From an uncultured Lachnospiraceae bacterium (GTDB lineage Bacteria; Bacillota; Clostridia; Lachnospirales; Lachnospiraceae), in the NCBI GenBank assembly GCA_949935685.1, contig CATLGN010000120.1:1-5844 (forward strand): a DNA stretch of 5,844 bases, given 5' to 3'. How positions within the stretch are numbered: position 1 is the first letter of the stretch; each line of letters starts with the position of its first letter. Positions 1 to 5,844 of the stretch are shown in pieces. Below the pieces are notes generated by a model. That model worked only from the letters and a program-made list of their open reading frames with translations, was not told the DNA's origin and searched no databases. Made by a program: the position numbers and the translations under genes.

Positions 1-412
1 TGCCACAAATTTAAAGGGGACATTCAATACAATCAAGCATATGTACCGCGCTCTTTTAAAACAGCGCGGCGGCAGGATTATTAATATGACAAGTGTGTCA
101 GGTGTGCTGGGCAATGCGGGACAGGCCAATTATGCGGCGTCCAAAGCCGGCGTGATCGGATTGACGAAAACGATGGCGCGGGAGCTGGCAAGCCGGAATA
201 TTACGGTCAATGCAGTGGCGCCCGGGTTTATTGATACGGATATGACACAGGCGATGACAGATTCGGCCAGAGAAGCCACACTGGCACAGATACCGCTGAA
301 ACGGATGGGACAGCCGGAAGATATTGCGGAAACGGTAGCATTTCTGGCAAGCGATAAGGCGTCTTATATTACGGGACAGGTGATCAGCGTGGACGGCGGC
401 ATGGCGATATAG
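1..412 (+). CDS. fabG: 3-oxoacyl-ACP reductase FabG, 3' part (5' end outside window)
   Basis: This enzyme makes the NADPH-dependent reduction of 3-oxoacyl-ACP to 3-hydroxyacyl-ACP, the first reduction of each elongation cycle, in the cytoplasm. It is a short-chain dehydrogenase/reductase. The frame is open from the left edge, with its first full codon at base 2, and gives 136 visible residues, roughly the C-terminal half of a family usually near 245 residues. The Rossmann TGxxxGIG cofactor motif must lie upstream. Visible catalytic residues, numbered in the fragment, are Asn3 (in TNLKGTF), Ser31 (in MTSVSG), Tyr44 and Lys48 (YAASK). The PGF motif ([13 protein letters not shown]) and the C-terminal [13 protein letters not shown] are typical FabG. 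The ATG at 41 is internal: the codons before it ([13 protein letters not shown]) align naturally with FabG, so it is not the true start. fabF follows after 42 bases. The family call is firm; FabG over another SDR is supported by the fab context. Confidence 0.95.
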   Translation, partial: ATNLKGTFNTIKHMYRALLKQRGGRIINMTSVSGVLGNAGQANYAASKAGVIGLTKTMARELASRNITVNAVAPGFIDTDMTQAMTDSAREATLAQIPLKRMGQPEDIAETVAFLASDKASYITGQVISVDGGMAI

Positions 413-454
413 GGACAGGCGATTACGCCATGTGAAAGAAAGAGAGGAAGAGAC

Positions 455-1690
455 ATGAGCAGACGAGTAGTGGTAACAGGTATGGGAGCGATTACGCCAA
501 TCGGTCTCAGCGTAGATGAATTCTGGGACAGCATCAAAGCGCAGAAGACGGGTTTCGGTGAAATCACAAAGTTTGATACGACAGACTATAAATGTAAACT
601 GGCGGCGGAAGTCAAAGGGTTTGTTGCGAAAGATTTCATGGACTTCAAGTCGGCAAAGAGAATGGAAGCGTTTTGCCAGTATGCGGTTGCGGCCACAAAG
701 GAAGCTATGGAAGATGCGGGTCTGGATATGGCGCAGGAGGATCCGTATAAGGTGGGCGTGGCTGTCGGTTCGGGAATCGGTGCGCTGCAGGCGATGGAAC
801 GGGAGCATAAAAAACTGCTCGAAAAAGGGCCGTCCCGTGTTAATCCACTGCTTGTGCCGCTGATGATTTCCAATATGGCGGCAGGAAATGTATCGATTTA
901 TTTCGGTCTGAAAGGTAAGAGTATCAATGTGGTGACGGCATGCGCGACCGGTACGCATTCCATCGGCGAGGCCTTCCGCTCGATTCAGTATGGAGAGGCT
1001 GATGTGATGGTGGCAGGCGGTACGGAGAGCAGTATCACACCGATCGGAATCGCCGGCTTTACGGCGCTGACCGCACTTTCGACGAATCCCGACCCGGCGC
1101 GCTGTTCCATTCCGTTTGATAAGGAGAGAAGCGGCTTCGTGATGGGCGAGGGTTCCGGTATCGTCATTCTGGAGGAACTGGAGCACGCGAAAAAGCGCGG
1201 CGCGAAAATTTATGCCGAAGTTGTGGGATATGGCGCCACAAGCGACGCATATCATATTACATCCCCGGCGGAGGACGGCTCGGGCGCGGCGAAGGCAATG
1301 GCGTTCGCCATCGAGGACGCCGGCATCGCGAAAGAGGATGTGATGTATATCAATGCGCATGGTACGGCGACACATCACAACGATCTGTTCGAGACGCGGG
1401 CGATCAAACTGTTATTCGGGGAACATGCAAAGAATCTGAAAATCAATTCCACGAAATCGATGATCGGCCATTTGCTTGGAGCGGCCGGAGCGGCGGAATT
1501 TATTGCCTGTGTAAAGGAACTGGAAGAAGGATATATCCATGCCACGGTCGGTTATCAGATACCGGATGAAGACTGTGATCTGGATTATTGTAAAGAACCT
1601 GTGGAGGGAGCAGTCACATATGCACTTTCCAATTCGCTTGGCTTCGGCGGACACAATGCGAGCCTTCTGATCAAAAAATATGAGGCGTAG
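455..1690 (+). CDS. fabF: 3-oxoacyl-ACP synthase II (KAS II, FabF)
   Basis: This condensing enzyme catalyses decarboxylative Claisen condensation of acyl-ACP with malonyl-ACP, elongating fatty acids in the cytoplasm. The product is 411 residues, the normal FabF length, with the thiolase fold seen from the start (RRVVVTGMGAITPIG). The Cys-His-His triad is intact: Cys163 in VTACATGTHSIG, His302 in INAHGTATHHND and His339 in KSMIGHLLGAAGA, with the conserved Lys334. The gating loop GFGGHN carries Phe397, matching Phe400 of the E. coli enzyme. The start at 455 is fixed by the purine-rich site GAGGAAG at 444-450 and by N-terminal alignment to the family. One mild oddity is HHND after GTAT where the better-studied enzymes have a PxND-type sequence; I believe this is usual in Clostridia. 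The next gene is fabZ after 36 bases; many Clostridia have accB between these two genes, and here there is none. Confidence 0.97.
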   Translation: MSRRVVVTGMGAITPIGLSVDEFWDSIKAQKTGFGEITKFDTTDYKCKLAAEVKGFVAKDFMDFKSAKRMEAFCQYAVAATKEAMEDAGLDMAQEDPYKVGVAVGSGIGALQAMEREHKKLLEKGPSRVNPLLVPLMISNMAAGNVSIYFGLKGKSINVVTACATGTHSIGEAFRSIQYGEADVMVAGGTESSITPIGIAGFTALTALSTNPDPARCSIPFDKERSGFVMGEGSGIVILEELEHAKKRGAKIYAEVVGYGATSDAYHITSPAEDGSGAAKAMAFAIEDAGIAKEDVMYINAHGTATHHNDLFETRAIKLLFGEHAKNLKINSTKSMIGHLLGAAGAAEFIACVKELEEGYIHATVGYQIPDEDCDLDYCKEPVEGAVTYALSNSLGFGGHNASLLIKKYEA

Positions 1691-1726
1691 GCAGTATGCG
1701 GCCTGTCACGGGGAAGGGGATATAGT

Positions 1727-2164
1727 ATGGCAGTATTGACAGCAAAAGAGATTATGGAGATCATACCGCACAGACAGCCGTTTATGCTGGTGGATACCAT
1801 TGAAGAACTGGAAGAAGGAAAACGGGCGGTCGGAAAAAAATGTGTATCGTATAACGAGCCGTTTTTCGCAGGGCACTTTCCGGGAGAGCCGGTGATGCCG
1901 GGCGTACTGATTGTGGAAGCGCTTGCTCAGGTGGGGGCGGTAGCCATTCTGAGCCTCCCGGAGAACAAAGGCAGGACGGCGTATTTCGGCGCTATAAATT
2001 CCGCAAAATTCAAAGGGAAAGTAGTGCCGGGCGATGTGCTGCTTCTGGAAACGGAGATTATAAAATCCAAAGGACCGATCGGCGTGGGCAGCGCCAAAGC
2101 AACTGTGGACGGCAAGGTAGTGGCGCAGGCTGAGCTTACGTTCGCTCTGGGGAAAGCGGAGTAA
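1727..2164 (+). CDS. fabZ: 3-hydroxyacyl-ACP dehydratase FabZ
   Basis: FabZ removes water from 3-hydroxyacyl-ACP to give trans-2-enoyl-ACP, the third step of the elongation cycle. The 145-residue product has the usual length and the single hot-dog fold of the family. Diagnostic motifs are [11 protein letters not shown] (residues 13-23) and the active-site stretch [23 protein letters not shown] at 46-68, with catalytic His50 and Glu64, equivalent to His54 and Glu68 of the E. coli enzyme as I recall. The start follows an AAGGGGA ribosome binding site (1714-1720) with a six-base spacer. Family members can be dehydratase-only (FabZ) or also isomerise to cis-3-enoyl (FabA, or FabN of Enterococcus). 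The [10 protein letters not shown] pattern and length fit FabZ, but isomerase activity cannot be excluded from sequence. The next gene starts only four bases after its stop. Confidence 0.96.
   Translation: MAVLTAKEIMEIIPHRQPFMLVDTIEELEEGKRAVGKKCVSYNEPFFAGHFPGEPVMPGVLIVEALAQVGAVAILSLPENKGRTAYFGAINSAKFKGKVVPGDVLLLETEIIKSKGPIGVGSAKATVDGKVVAQAELTFALGKAE
2158..2161 (+). promoter_or_regulatory. Ribosome binding site of the flavoprotein gene, inside the end of fabZ
   Basis: GGAG sits in the last codons of fabZ, just ahead of its TAA stop, and seven bases upstream of the ATG at 2169. The overlap means ribosomes finishing fabZ clear or occupy the site, so the two genes are probably translationally coupled and made in similar amounts. 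The coupling is inferred from spacing only. Confidence 0.6.
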
Positions 2165-2168
2165 GGCC

Positions 2169-3239
2169 ATGGAAGACAATAAAAAGACAAGAAACAAACC
2201 GCTGGTGATCGGAGATCTGACGGCTGCGGTGCCGGTGATCCAGGGCGGCATGGGCGTGGGAATCAGTCTGTCCGGCCTCGCGGGCGCGGTGGCGGCGCAG
2301 GGCGGCATTGGGATTATTTCCACGGCGCAGATCGGATACCGGGAACCGGATTTTGACGATCATCCGATTGAGGCGAATCTGCGCGCCATCAGGCAAGAGA
2401 TCGCCAGGGCGAAAGAAATTGGCCGCGGCGGTATCGTAGGCGTTAATATTATGGTGGCGACGCGGGATTATGAACGCTACGTGAGAGCCGCTATTGAAGG
2501 CGGCGCCGATTTGATTATTTCAGGTGCGGGTCTGCCGATGAAGCTGCCGGAGATTGCCGGGGATGCGCCGACGAAACTGGCGCCGATCGTATCCAGCCTG
2601 AAATCGGCAGAGGTGATCTGCAAGTATTGGCTGAAAAAGTATAACAGACTCCCGGATCTCGTTGTAATCGAGGGACCCCGGGCCGGCGGGCATCTGGGTT
2701 TTCGTATGGAAGAGCTGCAGGACATTGATGATGCGGCTTATGATGAGGAGATCAAAAAGATTATTGCCCGTGTGGGTGAGTACGCGGCGCAACATGGAGA
2801 CCGGATTCCGGTCGTCGTGGCCGGCGGCGTTTATGACCGGGCCGATATGGACCATTATCTGGCGATGGGAGCCGACGGTGTGCAGGTGGCGACCCGCTTT
2901 GTGACAACATATGAGTGTGACGCTGCACCGGCGTATAAGCAGGCTTATATCAACGCCAAAAAAGAAGATATTGTGATCGTGAAAAGTCCGGTCGGCATGC
3001 CGGGCCGGGCGATTCTGAATCCTTTTATGGAAAAGGCAAAAGAGGGGCGGATTCCGCATGGAAAATGCCACCTCTGCATCAGTACGTGCAAACCGGCGGA
3101 AACGCCTTACTGTATAACGGAAGCTCTGGTAAATGCGGCAACGGGCAATGTGGATCATGCGCTTTTATTCTGCGGCAGCAACGCTTACCGCGCGGAAAAA
3201 CTGGAATATGTAAAAGATATTATAGACGAATTCAGATAA
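2169..3239 (+). CDS. FMN-dependent FabK / nitronate monooxygenase-family protein (probable enoyl-ACP reductase or UfaA-like)
   Basis: This is a 356-residue TIM-barrel flavoprotein of the FabK/2-nitropropane dioxygenase (nitronate monooxygenase) family. Visible marks are the FMN-binding start PVIQGGMGVGISLSGLAGAV (22-41), GVNIMV (91-96), IISGAGLP (116-123), EGPRAGGHLGF (168-178) with His175 in the place of the FabK/NMO active-site histidine, VVVAGG (215-220) and GVQVATRF (237-244). The C-terminal region holds a cysteine cluster, Cys300, 303, 307 and 315, plus Cys335. The protein is longer than S. pneumoniae FabK (about 324 residues) and its N-terminal glycine motif is closer to the nitronate monooxygenase branch. 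Position between fabZ and fabH argues for a fatty acid role: either NAD(P)H-dependent reduction of trans-2-enoyl-ACP, or a UfaA-like part in anaerobic unsaturated fatty acid synthesis. Real nitroalkane oxidation is unlikely in such an operon. The family is certain and the exact reaction is not, so no gene symbol is given. Confidence 0.9.
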   Translation: MEDNKKTRNKPLVIGDLTAAVPVIQGGMGVGISLSGLAGAVAAQGGIGIISTAQIGYREPDFDDHPIEANLRAIRQEIARAKEIGRGGIVGVNIMVATRDYERYVRAAIEGGADLIISGAGLPMKLPEIAGDAPTKLAPIVSSLKSAEVICKYWLKKYNRLPDLVVIEGPRAGGHLGFRMEELQDIDDAAYDEEIKKIIARVGEYAAQHGDRIPVVVAGGVYDRADMDHYLAMGADGVQVATRFVTTYECDAAPAYKQAYINAKKEDIVIVKSPVGMPGRAILNPFMEKAKEGRIPHGKCHLCISTCKPAETPYCITEALVNAATGNVDHALLFCGSNAYRAEKLEYVKDIIDEFR

Positions 3240-3260
3240 TTGTAACCACAGGAGATTAAG

Positions 3261-4223
3261 ATGACAAGTAGAATTATAGGAACAGGGAGCTGTTTGCCGG
3301 ATACCGTAGTGACCAACGATTTTTTATCCACGATTATGGATACTTCCGATGAATGGATTGCATCCAGAACCGGAATAAGGGAGCGGCATCTGGTAAAGGA
3401 AGAAACAACGGCCAGCCTTTCCATTGAGGCTGCCCGCCGGGCACTGGCAGAAGCGGGGGTGGAGCCGGAGGAACTGGATATGATCGTGGTGGGAACGCTG
3501 ACAGGCGATCATATTACGCCTTCGACGGCGTGCGAGGTACAGGCCGGGCTCGGCGCGGTCAATGCAGTGGCATTTGATATCAATGCTGCCTGTGCCGGTT
3601 TTATCTTCGGACTTCATACGGTCAACGCATATATCCGCAGCGGCATGTGCCGTCTGGCGCTTGTCATCGGTGCGGAATCCCTGTCCCGGATTATGGACTG
3701 GTCGGACAGAAGCACCTGTGTCTTATTTGGAGACGGTGCGGGAGCCGCAGTGATACGGGCGCAGGAAAACGGTCTGATGGCCTATGATCAGGGCAGCGAT
3801 GGAGAAAAAGGAAAATACCTTGCCTGCCCGAACAGGACGAACAATAATCCGCTTGTGCAGACGGATAAGATACTGGCTTATACAAAAATGGACGGACAGG
3901 AAGTTTATAAGTTTGCGGTATCGTATGTACCGGCTTCCATCCAGAAAGTGTTGGAAGAAGCGGGAATCGCACCTTCGGATGTAAAATATTATCTGTTGCA
4001 TCAGGCGAATCTGCGGATTATTCAGTCGGTGGCGAAGCGGTTGAAACTGAGTCAGGATAAATTCCCCATTTCACTGGATCACTGCGGAAATGTGTCTGCG
4101 GCGAGTGTGCCGATTCTTCTGGATGAAGTAAACCGCAAGGGTTTGCTGGAGAAAGGAGACAAGATTATTCTGTCGGGTTTTGGAGGCGGGCTCACATGGG
4201 GAACGTGTCTGATGGAGTGGTAA
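3261..4223 (+). CDS. fabH: 3-oxoacyl-ACP synthase III (KAS III, FabH)
   Basis: FabH starts fatty acid synthesis by condensing a short acyl-CoA primer with malonyl-ACP, so its pocket decides straight or branched chains. The 320-residue product has normal length. The Cys-His-Asn triad is complete: Cys111 in DINAACAGFIFGL, His247 in LLHQANLRII and Asn277 in GNVSAAS. The N-terminal IIGTGSCLPDTVVTN, the TSDEWIASRTGIRER block (28-42) and the C-terminal SGFGGGLTWG are hallmark KAS III features. The start at 3261 is set by AGGAG (3250-3254) with a six-base spacer. At the position of E. coli Phe87 (HAFPS) there is Thr86 (HITPS), which could enlarge the primer pocket. It is the last gene before the terminator; in many Firmicute clusters fabH is instead near the front. 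The ketosynthase III family also includes polyketide and quinolone starters, but the fab neighbours and motifs favour FabH. Confidence 0.95.
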   Translation: MTSRIIGTGSCLPDTVVTNDFLSTIMDTSDEWIASRTGIRERHLVKEETTASLSIEAARRALAEAGVEPEELDMIVVGTLTGDHITPSTACEVQAGLGAVNAVAFDINAACAGFIFGLHTVNAYIRSGMCRLALVIGAESLSRIMDWSDRSTCVLFGDGAGAAVIRAQENGLMAYDQGSDGEKGKYLACPNRTNNNPLVQTDKILAYTKMDGQEVYKFAVSYVPASIQKVLEEAGIAPSDVKYYLLHQANLRIIQSVAKRLKLSQDKFPISLDHCGNVSAASVPILLDEVNRKGLLEKGDKIILSGFGGGLTWGTCLMEW

Positions 4224-4270
4224 AGCACAGGAAACGTATGATTGTTGATTGTTTCTCAGATAGAAAGAGC

Positions 4271-4306
4271 GAAGGGTTGTCGGGGTGTGGACGGCCCTTT
4301 TCTTTT
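4271..4306 (+). terminator. Rho-independent terminator after fabH
   Basis: A ten-base-pair stem pairs AAGGGTTGTC (4272-4281) with GACGGCCCTT (4290-4299), using two G-U wobble pairs, around an eight-base loop (4282-4289). The right arm runs straight into a T-rich tract (TTTTCTTTT, 4298-4306). It begins 48 bases after the fabH stop and is the only strong terminator-like structure seen between genes in the window, so it marks the end of the fab transcript. The T tract ends 28 bases before the next start codon. Confidence 0.85.
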
Positions 4307-4319
4307 GGAAGAACGAATG

Positions 4320-4326
4320 AAGGAGG
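4320..4326 (+). promoter_or_regulatory. Strong ribosome binding site fixing the lipoprotein start
   Basis: AAGGAGG is a near-perfect match to the anti-Shine-Dalgarno sequence and lies eight bases before the ATG at 4335. It fixes this start over other in-frame ATG codons, such as the one at codon 10 (4362), and supports a real gene although no stop codon is seen in the window. Confidence 0.8.
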
Positions 4327-4334
4327 AACGGCGG

Positions 4335-5844
4335 ATGAAAACGTGCAATTGGATCAGGCGTATGGCCGCAGGGGCAGCAGTTTCTGCCGCGGCGTTGCTG
4401 CTTATCTCATGCGGACAGCGGGAGACGCGGGAAGTGCAGCGGCAGGATGCGGATCATATCGCGGAAAATACGGACAAGAAAGAAAAAGAGGAGGCGGACG
4501 CTTTACAGACGGCATCGGAGTGGACATGGCCGGAAGCGCAGCCGCAGCCGCGGGAAATTCCGGCGCTGGGTTACAACGGGCAGATGATGGATTGGGAGAA
4601 TTATGCATGCTGGAATGACATGCTCGTACTGGGTGACAGTGTTTACCGAAAGGAAGACGGAAGATACCGGAAAGCCGAGGGAACGGTGTATGATCTGTTT
4701 GACTTGTATCGTCTGGAGCCGCAAGCTTACGATGCGGTCCGGCAGTGCGGCAATCTGCTGGTGACGCGCAAAGGAAACGGCTTTTTGTTTTATGATATGG
4801 ATACGGGAACCGTCAGGCGGTACAGTCATGAGCTGTACAGCGGGCCGACGGGACGGGTTGGCTCCTGCTGGTATATTTATGATAATATGCTTTTTTATAT
4901 GCTGGTCGGAGACGGAGATACCTGCATCTGGCGATATGATCCGGCATCGGAGACGGCGCAGCGTTTTTCCGCGCCTGCGGATGACGGGTGGGAAATGCGG
5001 GATGTGTTTATGATACGCGACGACGGTATGGTTATGACCGAGTGGTACGGTCCCGATACGGAGGCCGGGGTACGGTTTTTGGCACTGGATCAGGAGGGAC
5101 AGGCCGGAGCGGCGCTTTCGGTCACAAGTAATCCCGGTGAGATGGAATGTGGATTTGAGGAGTGGCGGGCCTTTAATGAGGAAGGGCTGTTTGTCCGTAA
5201 TCCGGGCGGTGCCATGACGGCGTACTGCCTGCGGGACAACGGAGAGCGAAGGGAGATTGCCGATACCATATCGTATACCATACTGACATCGCATGGATGC
5301 TTTTCACCGGATACCATGACTGCCTGTGACTTTATGGGAAATGAACTGGCCGCCTATCCGCAGAGCCGGAAACAGCTCGAGACATGCGAAGATTACGGCC
5401 TGTTTCTGAAACATCTTGTATATGATGCGGGAACGATAACGACATTTTACGAAGAAAGCGGGAAAGGAATGATGTGTGTATGTCAGGAGCACGCGGCTCA
5501 GCCGGAGACGGCGCTGGCATGGTCGGATGTCCGGGACTGGACAGAGCGGGGCGCGGACCGCATTGCCGTATCGCCGGGACAGGTGATCGGTGTGATCGCG
5601 GGGTACACCTTTGAACGGACAGAGCGAGAAACGGAAAGAGGTATCGATACCGTACTCGCCTATGTGCGCGGCACGGATGCGCTGCTGCCGGCGGAGGCGG
5701 TCGGAAACGGGGTGTATGTCTCGGAGCATGTGCAGGAAACCGGTATGTTTTTGGGCGAGATGTTCGGCGACATTCTGGCCGGGGCAGGCAGGGTGGAAGC
5801 GGAGCAGGCAGCGTATTTTTCGGAAGAAGCGCTGGCACAGCTAC
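4335..5844 (+). CDS. Exported lipoprotein of unknown function, beta-rich and propeller-like (3' end outside window)
   Basis: An uninterrupted frame of 503 codons runs from the ATG at 4335 to the right edge. The N-terminus is a lipoprotein signal peptide: basic start with Lys2, Arg8 and Arg9, an alanine/leucine-rich core (residues 10-24), then the lipobox LISC with Cys26 as the predicted lipidated residue, so the protein should be anchored on the outer face of the membrane. A charged, probably flexible linker follows (about 27-60, including DKKEKEEAD). The rest is rich in Tyr, Trp, Gly and Asp, with repeated strand-turn patterns such as FLFYDMDTGTVRRYS (150-164), CIWRYDPASETAQRFS (197-212) and TAYCLRDNGERREI (295-308), which resemble beta-propeller blades. 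It contains 11 cysteines after the lipobox. I recognise no enzyme motif or named family; a sensor, ligand-binding or scaffold role would be a guess. The terminator before it suggests it is not part of the fab operon. Confidence 0.85.
   Translation, partial: MKTCNWIRRMAAGAAVSAAALLLISCGQRETREVQRQDADHIAENTDKKEKEEADALQTASEWTWPEAQPQPREIPALGYNGQMMDWENYACWNDMLVLGDSVYRKEDGRYRKAEGTVYDLFDLYRLEPQAYDAVRQCGNLLVTRKGNGFLFYDMDTGTVRRYSHELYSGPTGRVGSCWYIYDNMLFYMLVGDGDTCIWRYDPASETAQRFSAPADDGWEMRDVFMIRDDGMVMTEWYGPDTEAGVRFLALDQEGQAGAALSVTSNPGEMECGFEEWRAFNEEGLFVRNPGGAMTAYCLRDNGERREIADTISYTILTSHGCFSPDTMTACDFMGNELAAYPQSRKQLETCEDYGLFLKHLVYDAGTITTFYEESGKGMMCVCQEHAAQPETALAWSDVRDWTERGADRIAVSPGQVIGVIAGYTFERTERETERGIDTVLAYVRGTDALLPAEAVGNGVYVSEHVQETGMFLGEMFGDILAGAGRVEAEQAAYFSEEALAQL

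Noticed and set aside
41..43. ATG at 41 as the start of a short fabG
   Set aside because: The frame is open to the left edge, and the preceding codons include the conserved SDR catalytic asparagine region (TNLKGTF). The gene is cut by the window rather than starting here.
98..1378. Long antisense open frame (426 codons) opposite fabG and fabF
   Set aside because: It lies opposite two well-supported genes, its product is rich in Arg, His and Cys with no recognisable motif, and it crosses the fabG-fabF junction. It is a by-product of codon use on the other strand.
1691..1726. Search for an accB remnant between fabF and fabZ
   Set aside because: The 36 bases hold only a spacer and the fabZ ribosome binding site; there is no biotin-carrier sequence or coding remnant.
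2520..3158. Antisense open frame opposite the FabK-like gene
   Set aside because: The sense strand encodes a conserved flavoprotein throughout; the antisense product is rich in His, Arg and Cys without motifs.
4237..4242. TATGAT as a promoter -10 box for the lipoprotein gene
   Set aside because: There is no acceptable -35 sequence 16-18 bases upstream and no extended -10 TG, so it is not listed as a promoter; it is mentioned only as a possibility in the findings.
4196..4618. Plus-strand open frame overlapping the end of fabH, the terminator and the lipoprotein start
   Set aside because: It is out of frame with both real genes, reads through the terminator hairpin, has no good ribosome binding site, and its glycine-rich product resembles nothing known. 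The lipoprotein frame from 4335 has a strong site and a signal peptide.
4503..5294. Antisense open frame (263 codons) opposite the lipoprotein gene
   Set aside because: It has no recognisable domain and a typical shadow composition (Arg, His, Pro, Ile), and it faces a frame with a clear signal peptide and ribosome binding site.

Overview
The window carries the 3' part of a type II (dissociated) fatty acid synthesis operon and the start of an unrelated-looking lipoprotein gene, all on the + strand. The protein sequences, strong AGGAGG-type ribosome binding sites, tight gene packing and mid-range base composition suggest a low-oxygen Firmicute of the class Clostridia, most likely Lachnospiraceae or a relative. 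This placement rests on remembered family resemblance, not on a search.

Layout. Bases 1-412 are the 3' end of fabG (3-oxoacyl-ACP reductase), cut by the left edge. Then come fabF (455-1690, KAS II elongation synthase), fabZ (1727-2164, 3-hydroxyacyl-ACP dehydratase), an FMN-dependent FabK/nitronate monooxygenase-family protein (2169-3239) and fabH (3261-4223, KAS III initiation synthase). Gaps are 42, 36, 4 and 21 bases, each gene has its own ribosome binding site, and no terminator is visible between them, so they are probably one transcript. A convincing intrinsic terminator (4271-4306) closes the operon. An open frame from 4335 runs off the right edge without a stop. It encodes an exported lipoprotein with a clear lipobox cysteine and a beta-rich, propeller-like body of unknown function.

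How the genes work together. FabH condenses an acyl-CoA primer with malonyl-ACP. FabF extends the chain, FabG reduces the keto group and FabZ removes water. The FabK-like flavoprotein is the only candidate here for the enoyl-ACP reductase step. The visible part has no acpP, fabD, accBCDA, fabA or fabM; some of these may lie upstream.

The most interesting point is the flavoprotein. It is longer than classical FabK, resembles the nitronate monooxygenase branch, and has a C-terminal cysteine cluster (C-x2-C-x3-C-x7-C). It may be an ordinary enoyl reductase. It may instead be a UfaA-type enzyme, proposed for anaerobic unsaturated fatty acid synthesis in bacteria lacking FabA and FabM. No mobile element, CRISPR array, tRNA or rRNA was seen.
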